Shown here in pieces: positions 26,448-36,029 of a stretch of 62,196 nucleotides of DNA. Under the pieces are notes generated by a model. That model saw nothing but the letters and a program-made list of their open reading frames with translations. It did not search any database and had not been told where the DNA came from. Made by a program: the position numbers and the translations under genes. Origin of the DNA: Solemya velesiana gill symbiont (GTDB taxonomy: Bacteria > Pseudomonadota > Gammaproteobacteria > Chromatiales > Chromatiaceae); the NCBI RefSeq assembly GCF_002020805.1, contig NZ_MPRJ01000003.1:1-62196 (forward strand), read 5' to 3'. How positions within the stretch are numbered: position 1 is the first letter of the stretch; each line of letters starts with the position of its first letter.

Positions 26448-27015
26448 CTATGGGCTGCAGAATGTTGTGGCCAGAGTCTCAGAGCTGTTCAGGACCAGGG
26501 ATTACCTGGGGTTTGATTATTTGTTGACCATGTTGGGTCAATATCCCGAAGAGATGGCCTTTCCATATCTCTGTATCACTCAAGGCATGAAAGCGGAGCT
26601 CGAAGGAGACCCGGGCCAGGCTGTTAAGCACTATCACGCAGTCCTCGATAATATTGAATCTCCGGTAATCGAGTTTGCACTGAAGCGAATCGCGCATATT
26701 TGCATGAATGCGGGTGATATGGAGAACGCGGTATATGCAGTGGATTCCCTGGTACATATTTCGGATAGGTATGTCCCATTTTTTGCCAATCTGCTTACTA
26801 GCATCGGCCAGCCGGAAGATGCGATAGCGCTTTATGAGCAGTACACAGGGCAACATCCCGGGGACATGGGATCGGTAGAGAAGCTGGCGGTGCTTTACCA
26901 CAAGCTTGGGAGGCAGGATGATATTGTGCCGTTACTGCAATCTGTAGAGCAGCTGGCTCCCGGCTCAGAAATGCTCGGCAGATTGAAGCTGCTTTGCAGT
27001 TCCAGCCTGCCTTGA
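26419..27015 (+). CDS. TPR-like protein following maf
   Basis: The 198-residue helical product looks like tetratricopeptide repeats (VKHYHAVLDNIESPVIEFAL, ALKRIAHICMNAGDMENAVY, SIGQPEDAIALYEQYTGQHP). I choose GTG 26419 as the start because a perfect AGGAGG lies six bases upstream. The frame is open further upstream, inside maf, and no ATG is available in frame after that. It overlaps the maf 3' end by 29 bases, so the two are probably translated together. A role as a partner of the flagellin glycosyltransferase is inferred from position only. It converges with ypjD. Confidence 0.72.
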   Translation: MPRVQGETINYGLQNVVARVSELFRTRDYLGFDYLLTMLGQYPEEMAFPYLCITQGMKAELEGDPGQAVKHYHAVLDNIESPVIEFALKRIAHICMNAGDMENAVYAVDSLVHISDRYVPFFANLLTSIGQPEDAIALYEQYTGQHPGDMGSVEKLAVLYHKLGRQDDIVPLLQSVEQLAPGSEMLGRLKLLCSSSLP

Positions 27016-27018
27016 GAA

Positions 27019-27825
27019 TCAGGTGAGGATGAGCTCGATCACCGCCTTACTGCCGAAGTAGGCCAACATCAGTACCACAAATCCTACCAGTGTCCAGATC
27101 AGGGCCTTCTGTCCCCGCCAGCCGAATCTGAAGCGCCCCCACAGCAAGGTGCCGAATACCAGCCAGGCTGCGATGGAGAGAATGGTCTTGTGAACCAGGC
27201 GCTGGGCGAATATGTCCTCCAGGAATACAAAGCCACTGATCAGGCCCAGGGTGAGCAGTGCAAAGCCCAGGATGATCATCTCGAACAGTAGTACCTCCAT
27301 GGTCTGGAGGGGAGGTAGGGAGCGGATGAAGCCGCCAGGATGGCGATGTCTCAAATGATGATCCTGGACAGCAAGCAGTACCGCCTGAACACTGGCCAGT
27401 GCCAGCAGACTGTATGCCAGCAGTGAGATCAGGACGTGAATCTGCAGTCCCCAGGGTGCCGTCGAAGAGAGGAAATGCTTGGCCGGAAAGTGCAACTGTA
27501 AAATGATGACTACTGCCGCCACGGGCAATAAGGCGATGCCCAGGTTCTCAACCGGTTTGTTGATCGATGAAAAGAGGAGCAGGAGCAGGGCGGTCCAGGC
27601 AATCAGGGATGCAGCACCAAAAAAGCTGAGATTAATACCGCCGTTACTCATGATGCTCTGGAACAGCATTGCCGCATGAAGGTTGAGGCCAATGAATATC
27701 AAGCCGAGACCGAGTCCTCGGGGCAGCTTGTTTTCAGGGGCTGGCCTGAACAGGCGAATGGCGATAACGATGGCGCTTGCCAGGTAGCAAGCGATGGCTA
27801 ATGATGCGATTAGAGTGGTGTTCAT
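27019..27825 (-). CDS. ypjD: YpjD/CcsA-family inner-membrane protein
   Basis: The product (about 268 residues) has eight or so hydrophobic segments and the cytochrome-c-assembly (CcsA/CcmC-like) signature with W-G-LQIHVLISLLAYSLLAL and conserved histidines (H-V in LQIHVL, LVHKTILS). The length and location immediately upstream of and divergent from ffh are typical of YpjD (CorE-like) in gammaproteobacteria. Its function is not settled; haem handling or metal transport have been proposed for relatives. I use the ATG at 27825 rather than 27840; neither has a clear Shine-Dalgarno sequence. Confidence 0.82.
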   Translation of the reverse strand: MNTTLIASLAIACYLASAIVIAIRLFRPAPENKLPRGLGLGLIFIGLNLHAAMLFQSIMSNGGINLSFFGAASLIAWTALLLLLFSSINKPVENLGIALLPVAAVVIILQLHFPAKHFLSSTAPWGLQIHVLISLLAYSLLALASVQAVLLAVQDHHLRHRHPGGFIRSLPPLQTMEVLLFEMIILGFALLTLGLISGFVFLEDIFAQRLVHKTILSIAAWLVFGTLLWGRFRFGWRGQKALIWTLVGFVVLMLAYFGSKAVIELILT

Positions 27826-28047
27826 ATCGGACTGAATCATCGCATATCTGTGGCAGTCATGGAATGGGTTGCCTGTTTATTGTCCTTCATCGGGACCCTC
27901 TGCCAGAGGGGCGACGGCGTCATACGAATGCGTTCCAGGTTTCCACCCGGGTCGGCAGCATATTTGATAATCATCCACAGAAACCCCACATACCTATATA
28001 ATATGCAGAATTTCCGCCTATAAACTGAACTGAAGTGAATAGAAGTC

Positions 28048-29430
28048 ATGTTTGACAATCTCACCGAACGCCTGGGTGGCGTACTCACAAAACTGCGCGG
28101 CCAGGGTCGCCTGACCGAGGACAACATCAAGGAGACCATGCGCGAGGTGCGTATGGCGCTGCTGGAGGCCGATGTGGCCCTGCCGGTAGTGCGTGCCTTT
28201 GTAGACCAGGTTAAAGGGAAGGCCATGGGTGAGGAGGTGATGAAGAGCCTCACACCTGGCCAGGTTCTGATCAAAATACTCAACGACGAGCTCGTCAAGG
28301 TGATGGGCGAGGCCAACGAAGGCCTCGACCTGGCATCACAGCCCCCGGCAGTGGTGATGATGGCGGGCCTTCAGGGTTCAGGTAAGACCACCAGCGTGGC
28401 AAAACTCGCCCGCTGGCTCCAGGAGAGCCAGAAAAAGTCGGTGATGGTGGTCAGCTGCGACGTCTACCGCCCTGCGGCTATCGACCAGCTTGAAACCCTG
28501 GCCAAAGAAGTGGGTGCAGACTTCTTCCCAAGCCGTGGTGACCAGGATCCATTGTATATCGCCACGTCTGCATTGGAGCAGGCGCGCAAACAGTACAAGG
28601 ATGTTCTGATCGTGGATACCGCCGGCCGGTTGCACGTGGATGAGGCGATGATGGGCGAGATCAAGGCGCTGCACGCCGGGATCAATCCCGTCGAGACCCT
28701 GTTTGTGGTCGACAGCATGACCGGCCAGGATGCGGCAAATACGGCCAAGGCCTTTGGCGATGCACTCCCCCTGACCGGCGTGGTGCTGACCAAAACGGAT
28801 GGTGATGCGAGGGGTGGTGCGGCGCTCTCCATACGCCAGATCACCGGAAAGCCGATCAAATTCCTCGGTATCGGCGAGAAGACCACGGCGCTGGAGGCAT
28901 TTCACCCGGAGCGCATGGCCTCACGCATCCTGGGTATGGGCGATGTCCTCTCCCTGGTGGAGGAGGTGCAGCGCAAGGTCGACCACAAAAAGACAGAAAA
29001 GCTGGCCAAAAAGCTCCAGAAGGGCAAGGGGTTTGACCTGGAGGACTTCAAGGAGCAGATGGAGCAGATGGCAAAGCTCGGCGGCATGGGCGCCCTGATG
29101 GATAAGCTTCCTGGCATGGGCGATGTCCCTGATCATGTGAAAAATCAGGCTAACGACAAGGAGATCAACCGCCTGGTGGCCATCATCAACTCCATGACGC
29201 CCAAGGAGCGGCAATTTCCCAACATTATCAAGGGGTCACGCAAGCGCCGGATCGCGACCGGATCAGGCACCCAGGTGCAGGATGTGAACAAGCTTCTCAA
29301 GCAGTTCACCCAGATGCAAAAAATGATGAAGAAGATGAAGGGCGGCGGCATGGCCAAGATGATGCGCGGACTCAAGGGGCGCATGGGGCCAGGTGGCGGG
29401 ATGCCACCAAGCGGCGGCTTCCCATTCTGA
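28048..29430 (+). CDS. ffh: Signal recognition particle protein Ffh
   Basis: Ffh binds 4.5S RNA and targets membrane proteins to the translocon. The 460-residue product has the helical N domain, the GTPase G domain with GLQGSGKTT at 107-115, the DTAGR box, VLTKTDGDARGGAAL and IKFLGIGEK, and the Met-rich M domain at the C-terminus (QMQKMMKKMKGGGMAKMM). Length is normal. It is followed by 350 bases with a palindromic repeat and the rpsP promoter. Confidence 0.97.
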   Translation: MFDNLTERLGGVLTKLRGQGRLTEDNIKETMREVRMALLEADVALPVVRAFVDQVKGKAMGEEVMKSLTPGQVLIKILNDELVKVMGEANEGLDLASQPPAVVMMAGLQGSGKTTSVAKLARWLQESQKKSVMVVSCDVYRPAAIDQLETLAKEVGADFFPSRGDQDPLYIATSALEQARKQYKDVLIVDTAGRLHVDEAMMGEIKALHAGINPVETLFVVDSMTGQDAANTAKAFGDALPLTGVVLTKTDGDARGGAALSIRQITGKPIKFLGIGEKTTALEAFHPERMASRILGMGDVLSLVEEVQRKVDHKKTEKLAKKLQKGKGFDLEDFKEQMEQMAKLGGMGALMDKLPGMGDVPDHVKNQANDKEINRLVAIINSMTPKERQFPNIIKGSRKRRIATGSGTQVQDVNKLLKQFTQMQKMMKKMKGGGMAKMMRGLKGRMGPGGGMPPSGGFPF

Positions 29431-29468
29431 TGGGTAACTCATTGAATTTATAAGGATACGATCTGTTT

Positions 29469-29539
29469 TTGTAGGAGCCCGGTCCCCCGGGCGATAAAAC
29501 ACCAGCCTCGCTATCGCCGTCAGGAGACGGCTCCTACAA
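29469..29539. repeat. TAGGAGC palindromic intergenic element, copy 1
   Basis: An inverted repeat ends in TTGTAGGAGCC and GGCTCCTACAA, with a GGCGATA-containing middle, between ffh and rpsP. Related elements lie at 34790-34864 and 60137-60203, and a lone half site (GGCTCCTACA) at about 34903. This is a REP-like or non-autonomous palindromic family. Confidence 0.7.
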
Positions 29540-29669
29540 GAACCATTAGACCCGCTACAGGCTCATAATCACCACTTCCCATTCGGAGAGATGAGCGGGA
29601 TGAGTTCAACCCGTATGCCTATATCTAGTGCGCCCTGCAAAAAAATCACACTAAAAGAGTGAAAAAGGC

Positions 29670-29697
29670 TTCACTTTTCCTCAAATATAAGTACAAT
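29670..29697 (+). promoter_or_regulatory. Putative sigma-70 promoter of rpsP operon
   Basis: TTCACT (29670-29675) and TACAAT (29692-29697) are 16 bases apart, about 83 bases before the rpsP ATG. The leader between them and the gene is rich in CCCCGG tracts and might fold strongly. Confidence 0.45.
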
Positions 29698-29780
29698 TCC
29701 CCGTTTTCCTGCCCCCGGTCCCCGGCCCCCGGTTGGACCGGGCGGTAGTGCGTGGAAGATTAATTCATTTAGGGTAGAAC

Positions 29781-30032
29781 ATGGTAACAATTCGCCTTGC
29801 ACGGACGGGCGCCAAGAAGCGGCCGTTTTATCATATTGTTGTGGCTGACAGCCGCAGAGCTCGCGACGGTCGCTACATCGAGCGCGTCGGTTTCTTCAAT
29901 CCCATTGCTACTGGCGGTGAAGAGCGCCTGCGCCTCGACAACGCGCGTATCGATTACTGGGTTGCCACCGGCGCCCAGACTTCCGATCGCGTTGCCCAGC
30001 TGATCAAGGAAGCGGCCAAGGCTGCTGCCTGA
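29781..30032 (+). CDS. rpsP: Ribosomal protein S16
   Basis: The 83-residue small-subunit protein is a full match to bS16: [20 protein letters not shown], then [21 protein letters not shown], and a C-terminal [28 protein letters not shown] precedes the ATG. It is the first gene of the conserved rpsP-rimM-trmD-rplS operon. Confidence 0.97.
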   Translation: MVTIRLARTGAKKRPFYHIVVADSRRARDGRYIERVGFFNPIATGGEERLRLDNARIDYWVATGAQTSDRVAQLIKEAAKAAA

Positions 30033-30063
30033 TCATTGGGTAGGGCTTCTGGCCTGCTGAAAC

Positions 30064-30621
30064 ATGCCGGACAAGAGAAGCCCAAAATCCGCTGAACCCG
30101 AGGTTGCAGCGGAGAGAGACAGAGACTCCAAGTGGGTCACCCTGGGCCGGGTTTCCGGCCTGTTTGGTGTCCGGGGCTGGGTGAAGATCTACTCTCATAC
30201 CTCGCCGAGGACCAATATACTGGAGTACGCCTCCTGGTATCTGAACCGATCGGGTCAGTGGCAGGAGTACGAACTCAAAGACGGCAAGGCTCACGGTAAA
30301 GGCATTATTGCCAGGCTTTCGGGCTGTGACGACCGTGACATGGCCGCAGAACTGGTAGGGGCGGATATCGCTATTCCCCGTGACCAGCTGCCCGGTGCCG
30401 GGGAAGATGAGTTCTACTGGACTGATCTCGAGGGACTGGAGGTTCGTACGAAGAGCGATATCGCTCTTGGCAGGGTGGATTACCTGTTTGAAACTGGTGC
30501 CAACGACGTCATGGTCGTCAAAGGCGACCGGCAGCGGTTGATTCCCTTCATACCCGATGTGGTGCTGGAGGTGAGTCTGTCCGATGGTGTAATCACTGTG
30601 AACTGGGATCCGGAATTTTAA
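30064..30621 (+). CDS. rimM: 16S rRNA processing protein RimM
   Basis: The 185-residue maturation factor for the 30S head has the RimM N-terminal beta-barrel (VTLGRVSGLFGVRGWVKIYS, HTSPRTNILEY) and the PRC-barrel C-terminal half (EFYWTDLEGLEV, GRVDYLFETGANDVMVVKG, RLIPFIPDVVLEV). RimM binds S19 and the 16S head. Position between rpsP and trmD confirms it. Confidence 0.95.
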   Translation: MPDKRSPKSAEPEVAAERDRDSKWVTLGRVSGLFGVRGWVKIYSHTSPRTNILEYASWYLNRSGQWQEYELKDGKAHGKGIIARLSGCDDRDMAAELVGADIAIPRDQLPGAGEDEFYWTDLEGLEVRTKSDIALGRVDYLFETGANDVMVVKGDRQRLIPFIPDVVLEVSLSDGVITVNWDPEF

Positions 30622-30630
30622 GGATGCGCC

Positions 30631-31374
30631 ATGAGATTTGACGTGGTGACCCTGTTTCCGGAGATGTTCGAAAACATGATCGGTGAAGGTGTCACCGGGC
30701 GTGCGATCGAAAGAGGACAGGTTGACCTTGCCCTCTGGAATCCGAGGGACTATGCTCATGATGTCCACCGTACCGTGGACGATCGCCCCTACGGAGGCGG
30801 CCCGGGTATGGTGATGAAGATCGAGCCGCTGGAGGCGGCTATCGAAGACGCCAAGGCAGCGGCGCCCAATGCGGCTGTTGTCTACATGAGTCCCCAGGGG
30901 CGGCGCTTTGACCAGGCGGCAGCGAGAGAGATTTCTGAGCGTGATGGCGTGATACTGATCGCCGGGCGCTATGAAGGTATCGATGAACGCATCATCGACT
31001 GGTATGTTGATGAGGAGTGGTCGATAGGTGACTACGTACTGAGCGGTGGCGAATTGCCGGCGCTGGTACTGATGGATGCCGTTATCCGGCTGATACCCGG
31101 CGTGCTGGGGGCAGCGGATTCGGCAGAGCAGGACTCCTACACGGACGGCCTGCTGGATTGCCCGCACTACACGCGGCCCGAGGTTTACGATGGCGAAGCC
31201 GTACCCGAGGTGTTGCTGAGTGGCAATCACGAACTGATACGCCGCTGGCGGTTGCAGCAATCGCTGGGGCGGACGTGGATGCGCAGACCTGATCTTCTCG
31301 AAGGGCGGGAACTGACAGCAGAAGAGCAGAATTTGTTAGACGAGTTTATACAGGCGCAGATAGACGCCAGTTGA
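30631..31374 (+). CDS. trmD: tRNA (guanine37-N1)-methyltransferase TrmD
   Basis: TrmD makes m1G37 in tRNAs and prevents frameshifting. The 247-residue SPOUT enzyme has [14 protein letters not shown], the [13 protein letters not shown] loop, the knot [12 protein letters not shown] and [19 protein letters not shown], then the C-terminal [22 protein letters not shown]. All family landmarks and length are normal. It lies nine bases after rimM. Confidence 0.97.
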   Translation: MRFDVVTLFPEMFENMIGEGVTGRAIERGQVDLALWNPRDYAHDVHRTVDDRPYGGGPGMVMKIEPLEAAIEDAKAAAPNAAVVYMSPQGRRFDQAAAREISERDGVILIAGRYEGIDERIIDWYVDEEWSIGDYVLSGGELPALVLMDAVIRLIPGVLGAADSAEQDSYTDGLLDCPHYTRPEVYDGEAVPEVLLSGNHELIRRWRLQQSLGRTWMRRPDLLEGRELTAEEQNLLDEFIQAQIDAS

Positions 31375-31393
31375 GTAACAGGAGCAAACGATC

Positions 31394-31738
31394 ATGAGTT
31401 ACATCATTCAGGAACTTGAAGCTGAACAGATGGGGCGCGAGGTTCCCGAGTTCGGTCCCGGCGATACTGTGGTCGTCCAGGTAAAGGTTAAAGAGGGAAA
31501 CCGTGAGCGTCTGCAGGCGTTCGAAGGTGTGGTAATTGCCAAGCGCAACCGCGGCCTCAACTCTGCGTTCACCGTTCGCAAGATCTCCCACGGTGAAGGC
31601 GTTGAGCGTGTCTTCCAGACCTACAGCCCCTCGGTTGCAGAGATTGAGGTGAAGCGTCGCGGTGACGTACGTCGCGCCAAGCTGTACTACCTGCGTGGCC
31701 GTACCGGTAAGGCTGCACGTATCAAGGAAAAGATCTAA
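31394..31738 (+). CDS. rplS: Ribosomal protein L19
   Basis: The 114-residue large-subunit protein is recognisable as bL19 by [60 protein letters not shown] and a basic end ([18 protein letters not shown]). It closes the operon and is followed by a strong terminator. Confidence 0.97.
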   Translation: MSYIIQELEAEQMGREVPEFGPGDTVVVQVKVKEGNRERLQAFEGVVIAKRNRGLNSAFTVRKISHGEGVERVFQTYSPSVAEIEVKRRGDVRRAKLYYLRGRTGKAARIKEKI

Positions 31739-31764
31739 GCGCTACGCAGATCTTCATCCTGTTC

Positions 31765-31799
31765 AAAAAGCCACCCCGCATATGCGGGGTGGCTTTTTT
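31765..31799 (+). terminator. Rho-independent terminator after rplS
   Basis: A perfect stem AAGCCACCCCGCA/TGCGGGGTGGCTT closes on a tiny TA loop, is flanked by an A-run upstream and followed by TTTTTT. It ends the rpsP-rplS operon and could also stop fliB transcription from the other side. Confidence 0.93.
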
Positions 31800-31834
31800 G
31801 TGCCAGGAAAATTCCCGATTGTTCTCTTGTTGAT

Positions 31835-33152
31835 TCAGGAGCGGGCAATCTGGACCAATTGCTGAAAATCTTTCAGTCCATGTTCTTCAAGAGCCTGTGA
31901 AATTATCTCCAGGCCTGCTTTGTTCCAGTGATCAAATGCTCGGCGGTTTTTTTGGACGACCTCGACCATCACATTATCCAGGCGTTCTTTATGATCATTT
32001 TCTTTGACGCCTCTTTTGAGTTCGCTGGTTATTTTCCTTGTTTCCGGGTGAAGGAAAAAAGGATTTTCTCCATTAGTATCAAACCCATGATGCTATGTAT
32101 GTGCTGCAGCAAATCCTTTGCGTGGATGTAGTGATAGTTGAAGCAGCTGTAAACAAGCATTCTTTCAATATGGTGTTCCATACGATCGCTATACACCTGC
32201 TCAATAGTCCAGCGCTGTTCAATGTAGTGATCAATCAATGCAGCCAGGGCTGGCTTGTTGAATGTCTTCTTCTCGTTGAGCAAGTCGATGTCATAATCGC
32301 TGAAAATTGTATGAAGATATCTTTGATATTCTGATTCCGTGCTGTATCGGATTGCGAGAATTGCAATAGTGGCTGCTGCCGAGGATGTGTAGTCCGGCTC
32401 GACTTCAGTAAATTGCTTGACAAGTTGTGAGTGGTTCTGTGGTGAAGCGATACTGTCTACTTCTACTGCCAGCATTTCTTCAGGGCAGTGTTTACTGTTC
32501 CTGTTAAAGAAGGGCTGCGTCATTTTTGCAAAATGGAGCATCAGGTAGATTCGTCCAGCTGTTGGATACTGGTTTGCCTCTGCAAGAAGCAGGAAAACCT
32601 GCCTTATTTCATTTCTGTATTTGAAATAGGGTTTCAGTGACTTGGAGTTTGGTAGATGTTCATGCCGTTGGGTATAGCCTTCGAGTATTTTTCCCGGAAT
32701 CTCCAACAGATCGGTACTGTTCTCTTCCAGTAAGAACAGCCTGCACGCTTCAGGGCATGAGAGTTGTATGCACAGTTCTGATTGTCCAAAGTTCTCCGTC
32801 AGTTTTCGCGGGTAGTTCTTGCAGATTTCGCTCAAGCTCTCTCCGCCAAAACGATTTTGAATATTGCAGAGACGGTTGGAATCCAGGAAAAAACAGTCTC
32901 CGTTCTCCTTCATCTCAAGGCTGGCATAGCTGTGTTTTGAGCCGCCGTCTTTTATTCGCTTGATTCCTTGCTGGAACTGTTTTGTGCCATCAGGAGTCCC
33001 TGGTACAGCTTTTTCAGGTTTTGATAAGTTTTTTTATCGATTTGGATGTCCCAGTCATGGCAGCAATCGTCCGGGCAATCCCCTCCTATGCATTTGAACT
33101 GGGTTGCATAGCGCATAGTGAGAATGTTTTTTCTTCTATCGGTATTCGCCAT
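31835..33152 (-). pseudogene. fliB: Flagellin lysine-N-methylase FliB, two frameshifts
   Basis: FliB methylates lysines on flagellin. The reading opens at ATG 33152 (AAGGA upstream) with the YkgJ-type cysteine cluster MRYATQFKCIGGDCPDDCCH and W-D-IQIDKKTY. The frame ends in a stop near 32952. The homologous continuation (GIKRIKDGGSKHSYASLEM, then ENGDCFFLDSNRLCNIQ and CKNYPRKL) is in another frame, read from at least 32989 and open to 32029. There a TAA interrupts again, and the C-terminal tail (VEVVQKNRRAFDHWNKAGLE, ending QLVQIARS) lies in the other frame to 31835. Both breaks look like single-base indels. The cluster of cysteines and the C-tail pattern match FliB; it lies about 10 kb from fliC. 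It is probably non-functional. Confidence 0.75.
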
Positions 33153-33359
33153 TTCTAAAAGTCCTTGATGCGTATGCACACATTCTGGCAATCGCAAAAC
33201 TTACCAGGGGTCATAAGCAACATCTGGTTTCCATCTGCAACACCTGATAGCATACACTGTTGCAATAGTGGTGCAACCTTTCCAAATATTTCAACATTTT
33301 CACGGAGACGAGCTGTGAATATGTTAATGTTTGTCATCCAGTAAATGGTGTTTCCATTT

Positions 33360-34793
33360 ATGCTTTTGACTTTCTATTGGCATGACTATGAGGCTTGGGG
33401 GATCGATCCCCGCAAAGACAGGGCTTCTCAGTTTGCAGGAATCCGAACCGATGAAAATCTGAATATCATCGGCCAACCCCTGGTCACCTACTGCAAACCT
33501 GCAGACGATATGCTGCCCCAGCCGGAGGCCTGCCTGGTTACCGGCATTACACCTCAGAAGGCCATGGCTGAAGGTGTAAGCGAGGCAGAGTTTTTTCGAC
33601 TGATTCACCAGGAACTCTCCTATCCGGGGACCTGCGGCGTTGGCTATAACACGATTCGGTTCGATGATGAGTTTACCCGCCATGGGTTCTACAGGAATTT
33701 TTTCGATCCCTATGCCAGGGAGTGGCAGAACGGCAACTCACGCTGGGATATTATCGACATGGTCCGCCTGACCCGGGCATTGAGACCTGAGGGTATCGAA
33801 TGGCCTGAACGCGAGCCGGGTGTTCCCAGCTTCAAGTTGGAACATTTGACCCAGGCGAACAGTATATCCCACGAGGATGCACATGACGCCCTGTCTGACG
33901 TTCATGCCACCATTGCAATCGCGAAACTGATCAAGGAGCGCCAGCCCAAGCTGTTCCAGTATATCTTTCAGATGCGGGACAAACGCAAGGTGAGGCAACT
34001 GCTCAATCTACGTGAGAAGAAGCCGGTACTTCACGTCTCATCCATGTATCCGTCAACGCGCGGCTGCATCGCCATGGTGGTGCCACTGGCCAAACACCCC
34101 ACCAATTCCAACGGGGTCATTGTCTACGACCTATTACAGGATCCTGAACCCCTGCTGACGCTTTCGGTGGAAGAGATACAGCAACGGCTTTTTACCCCCA
34201 GGGACCAGTTGCCGGAAGGGGTGGAGCCTATCCCGTTAAAGACTGTGCATATCAACAAGTGCCCTGTTATCGTCCCGATGAACACCATGACCGATGAGGC
34301 GGCAGCCCGTTGGCAGATCGATATCGAGCAGGGGCAACGGCATCTTGAGCAGATCATGGCTGCTGCAGGATTGGAAAAAAAGGTGCAGTCTGTGCATTCG
34401 GGGCGGGAGTTCGAGCCGATCACCGATCCCGACCAGGCACTCTATTCAGGGGGCTTTTTTAGCGATACCGACCGCAGGCGCATGGAAGAGATTCGCAATA
34501 CCGAGCCCCAACAACTGTCACACTTCGTACAGGTATTCGATGACGCACGAATTCCCGAGATGCTGTTCCGTTACCGTGCCCGGAACTGGCCCGAAACCCT
34601 AAGCAGGGATGAGCGGGCACGGTGGGACGAGTATCGGCGAGACCGGATTATGGAGCCTAGTGCCGGCGGTAGCATCACCCTGGATGAGTATCAGGGCCAA
34701 TTGGCAAAGAAAATGGTCGATCCGGAAATCGGCGACCGGGACAGGATGGTGTTGTCAGAGCTGGCCGACTGGTCTGCTGTAATTGGCATGTAG
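33360..34793 (+). CDS. sbcB: Exodeoxyribonuclease I
   Basis: ExoI degrades single-stranded DNA 3' to 5' and serves in mismatch repair and recombination. The product (477 residues from ATG 33360) has the DEDD exonuclease motifs: FYWHDYEAWG with D9 and E11, GYNTIRFDDEF, and HEDAHDALSDV. It also has the ExoI-specific HVSSMYPSTRGCIAMVVPLA and the C-terminal helical domain with RYRARNWPETL. ATG 33345 is an alternative start; no clear ribosome-binding site separates the two. The TAG stop (34791-34793) is provided by a TAGGAGC palindromic repeat that begins in the last codon. Confidence 0.94.
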   Translation: MLLTFYWHDYEAWGIDPRKDRASQFAGIRTDENLNIIGQPLVTYCKPADDMLPQPEACLVTGITPQKAMAEGVSEAEFFRLIHQELSYPGTCGVGYNTIRFDDEFTRHGFYRNFFDPYAREWQNGNSRWDIIDMVRLTRALRPEGIEWPEREPGVPSFKLEHLTQANSISHEDAHDALSDVHATIAIAKLIKERQPKLFQYIFQMRDKRKVRQLLNLREKKPVLHVSSMYPSTRGCIAMVVPLAKHPTNSNGVIVYDLLQDPEPLLTLSVEEIQQRLFTPRDQLPEGVEPIPLKTVHINKCPVIVPMNTMTDEAAARWQIDIEQGQRHLEQIMAAAGLEKKVQSVHSGREFEPITDPDQALYSGGFFSDTDRRRMEEIRNTEPQQLSHFVQVFDDARIPEMLFRYRARNWPETLSRDERARWDEYRRDRIMEPSAGGSITLDEYQGQLAKKMVDPEIGDRDRMVLSELADWSAVIGM

Positions 34794-34864
34794 GAGCGAA
34801 TTTATTCGCGATCGGCTCTTGGCAAATAAATCAACGCCGTTCGCGAATAAATTCGCTCCTACAA
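34790..34864. repeat. TAGGAGC palindromic element, copy 2, overlapping the sbcB stop
   Basis: Two 22-base arms (34790-34811 and 34843-34864) are perfect inverted copies, starting GTAGGAGCGAATTTATTCGC. The left arm begins in the final Met codon of sbcB and supplies its TAG stop. A further half site lies at about 34903-34912 (GGCTCCTACA). The long palindrome could form a transcription-stopping hairpin. Confidence 0.8.
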
Positions 34865-34915
34865 CAACAAGGGTAATGGTGTCTTCATCGCCCGGAGAAA
34901 GGGCTCCTACAGGCG

Positions 34916-35200
34916 TTACTCTTCAGTCCACTTCTGCAGCCCGGCGATGATGGCCTTGGCCTGGTCCGGGCTGGAGATGTTGAATTTCGATTTGGGAATG
35001 TACTCACCGCTTCGCTTCTGGTAGCGGCGGATGCTGTACTTGTCGGCACCGTATTCGCTCTTGGCGCAGTTCCACTCCTGGTAGCGGTACATGATGGTTG
35101 ACCAGGCGCCCTTGGAGAGGACGACCTTGTCCAGTTCCTTGACGATATCGATACCGTCTTCGCTGTAGTTGATGGTCAGTTCGTCAACTGTTGATGCCAT
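34916..35200 (-). CDS. Small conserved protein of unknown function
   Basis: The 94-residue product is charged and soluble (VKELDKVVLSKGAWSTIMYR, YQEWNCAKSEYGADKYSIRR, SKFNISSPDQAKAIIAGLQK). The pattern 'LSKGAW-TIM-Y-Q-W' and 'Y-IRRYQK-G-Y--KSKFNIS' recurs, as far as I recall, in small proteins of proteobacteria without assigned role; a nucleic-acid-binding beta sheet is conceivable. The region upstream of the ATG lacks an obvious Shine-Dalgarno sequence. It runs in the same direction as the ankyrin lipoprotein gene 90 bases upstream and may share its transcript. Confidence 0.72.
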   Translation of the reverse strand: MASTVDELTINYSEDGIDIVKELDKVVLSKGAWSTIMYRYQEWNCAKSEYGADKYSIRRYQKRSGEYIPKSKFNISSPDQAKAIIAGLQKWTEE

Positions 35201-35290
35201 TGTCGCTTCGCTCTGTGTCGGTTGATCGGGAATTACCGGTTTGTATTACCGGTTGATGGTGGGCGAACTTATCAGAACTTTCCCTGGAGG

Positions 35291-35941
35291 TCACGGTTTT
35301 GTTGTGGCCTGTGCGCCATTGCGCTTGAGCAGGCGGATGATATCAGGATTGTTCTGCTTTATGGCCAGGTCCAGTGGTTTTTCGCCAGCAGAAGTTCCTT
35401 TGTTGACATCTGCACCGGCAGCTATCAGCAGCTTCACCATTACACGCTGGTTTCGGGTTACGGCATTCGCCAGGGGGGTAATGCCCTGGGGGTCGACATG
35501 ATCGATGTCAGCGCCGTGTGTGAGCAGAAACTTGATCACATCCCTGTCAGTGGTGTTATTTGAGACGACCTGGTCCAGGAGAATATCTGGGTCGTAGTCT
35601 GCTCCCTGCTTGACGAAGAGGTCGGCTACCTGGGTTCTGCCCGCCAGCAGTGCACTGTGTATGGGGGTGAATCCCTGGCGGTTTTGAGCGTTGATGTTGG
35701 CACCGTTTTTCAGCAATAACCTGGCTATCACGAAGAGTCCCCGGTCCGCAGCCACATGCAGGGGGCGACGCCCGTCCACATCCATCTTGTTGATGTCTGC
35801 TCCCCAGCGAATATGGCGCTCGATCTGGTCGATGTCACCGCGTTGGATGGCCAGGTAGAGGCCGATGGTCGGACGGTCAGGCTGGCCGCATCCGGCGAGC
35901 AGCAGGAGCAGTAGGGTCACGAAGAATGTTTTTGTTCTCAT
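35291..35941 (-). CDS. Ankyrin-repeat lipoprotein
   Basis: The 216-residue product begins with a lipoprotein signal (TFFVTLLLLLLAGCGQ, lipobox LAGC, lipidated Cys 18). It then has about five ankyrin repeats (DVDGRRPLHVAADRGLFVIA, NRQGFTPIHSALLAGRTQVA, DPQGITPLANAVTRNQRVMV, SAGEKPLDLAIKQNNPDIIR). It is probably anchored in the periplasmic leaflet of a membrane and binds another protein; the partner is unknown. Ankyrin proteins are often discussed as symbiont effectors, but a periplasmic lipoprotein of this size is common in free-living bacteria too. Confidence 0.85.
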   Translation of the reverse strand: MRTKTFFVTLLLLLLAGCGQPDRPTIGLYLAIQRGDIDQIERHIRWGADINKMDVDGRRPLHVAADRGLFVIARLLLKNGANINAQNRQGFTPIHSALLAGRTQVADLFVKQGADYDPDILLDQVVSNNTTDRDVIKFLLTHGADIDHVDPQGITPLANAVTRNQRVMVKLLIAAGADVNKGTSAGEKPLDLAIKQNNPDIIRLLKRNGAQATTKP

Positions 35942-36029
35942 ATACCAAAGATAGTAAATCTAGACCGAAGTTGACTGCAACTGTGGAGGCAATAGCATCA
36001 TGAGAATGGGCATGATATGGTAGCTGGCC

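Noticed and set aside
29700-29760. Riboswitch or ribosomal-protein leader before rpsP
   Set aside because: The CCCCGG-rich tract can fold, but I could not match it to any known leader class.
30004-31260. Long minus-strand reading opposite rimM-trmD
   Set aside because: It is the antisense shadow of two conserved genes, with no independent start signal or family pattern.
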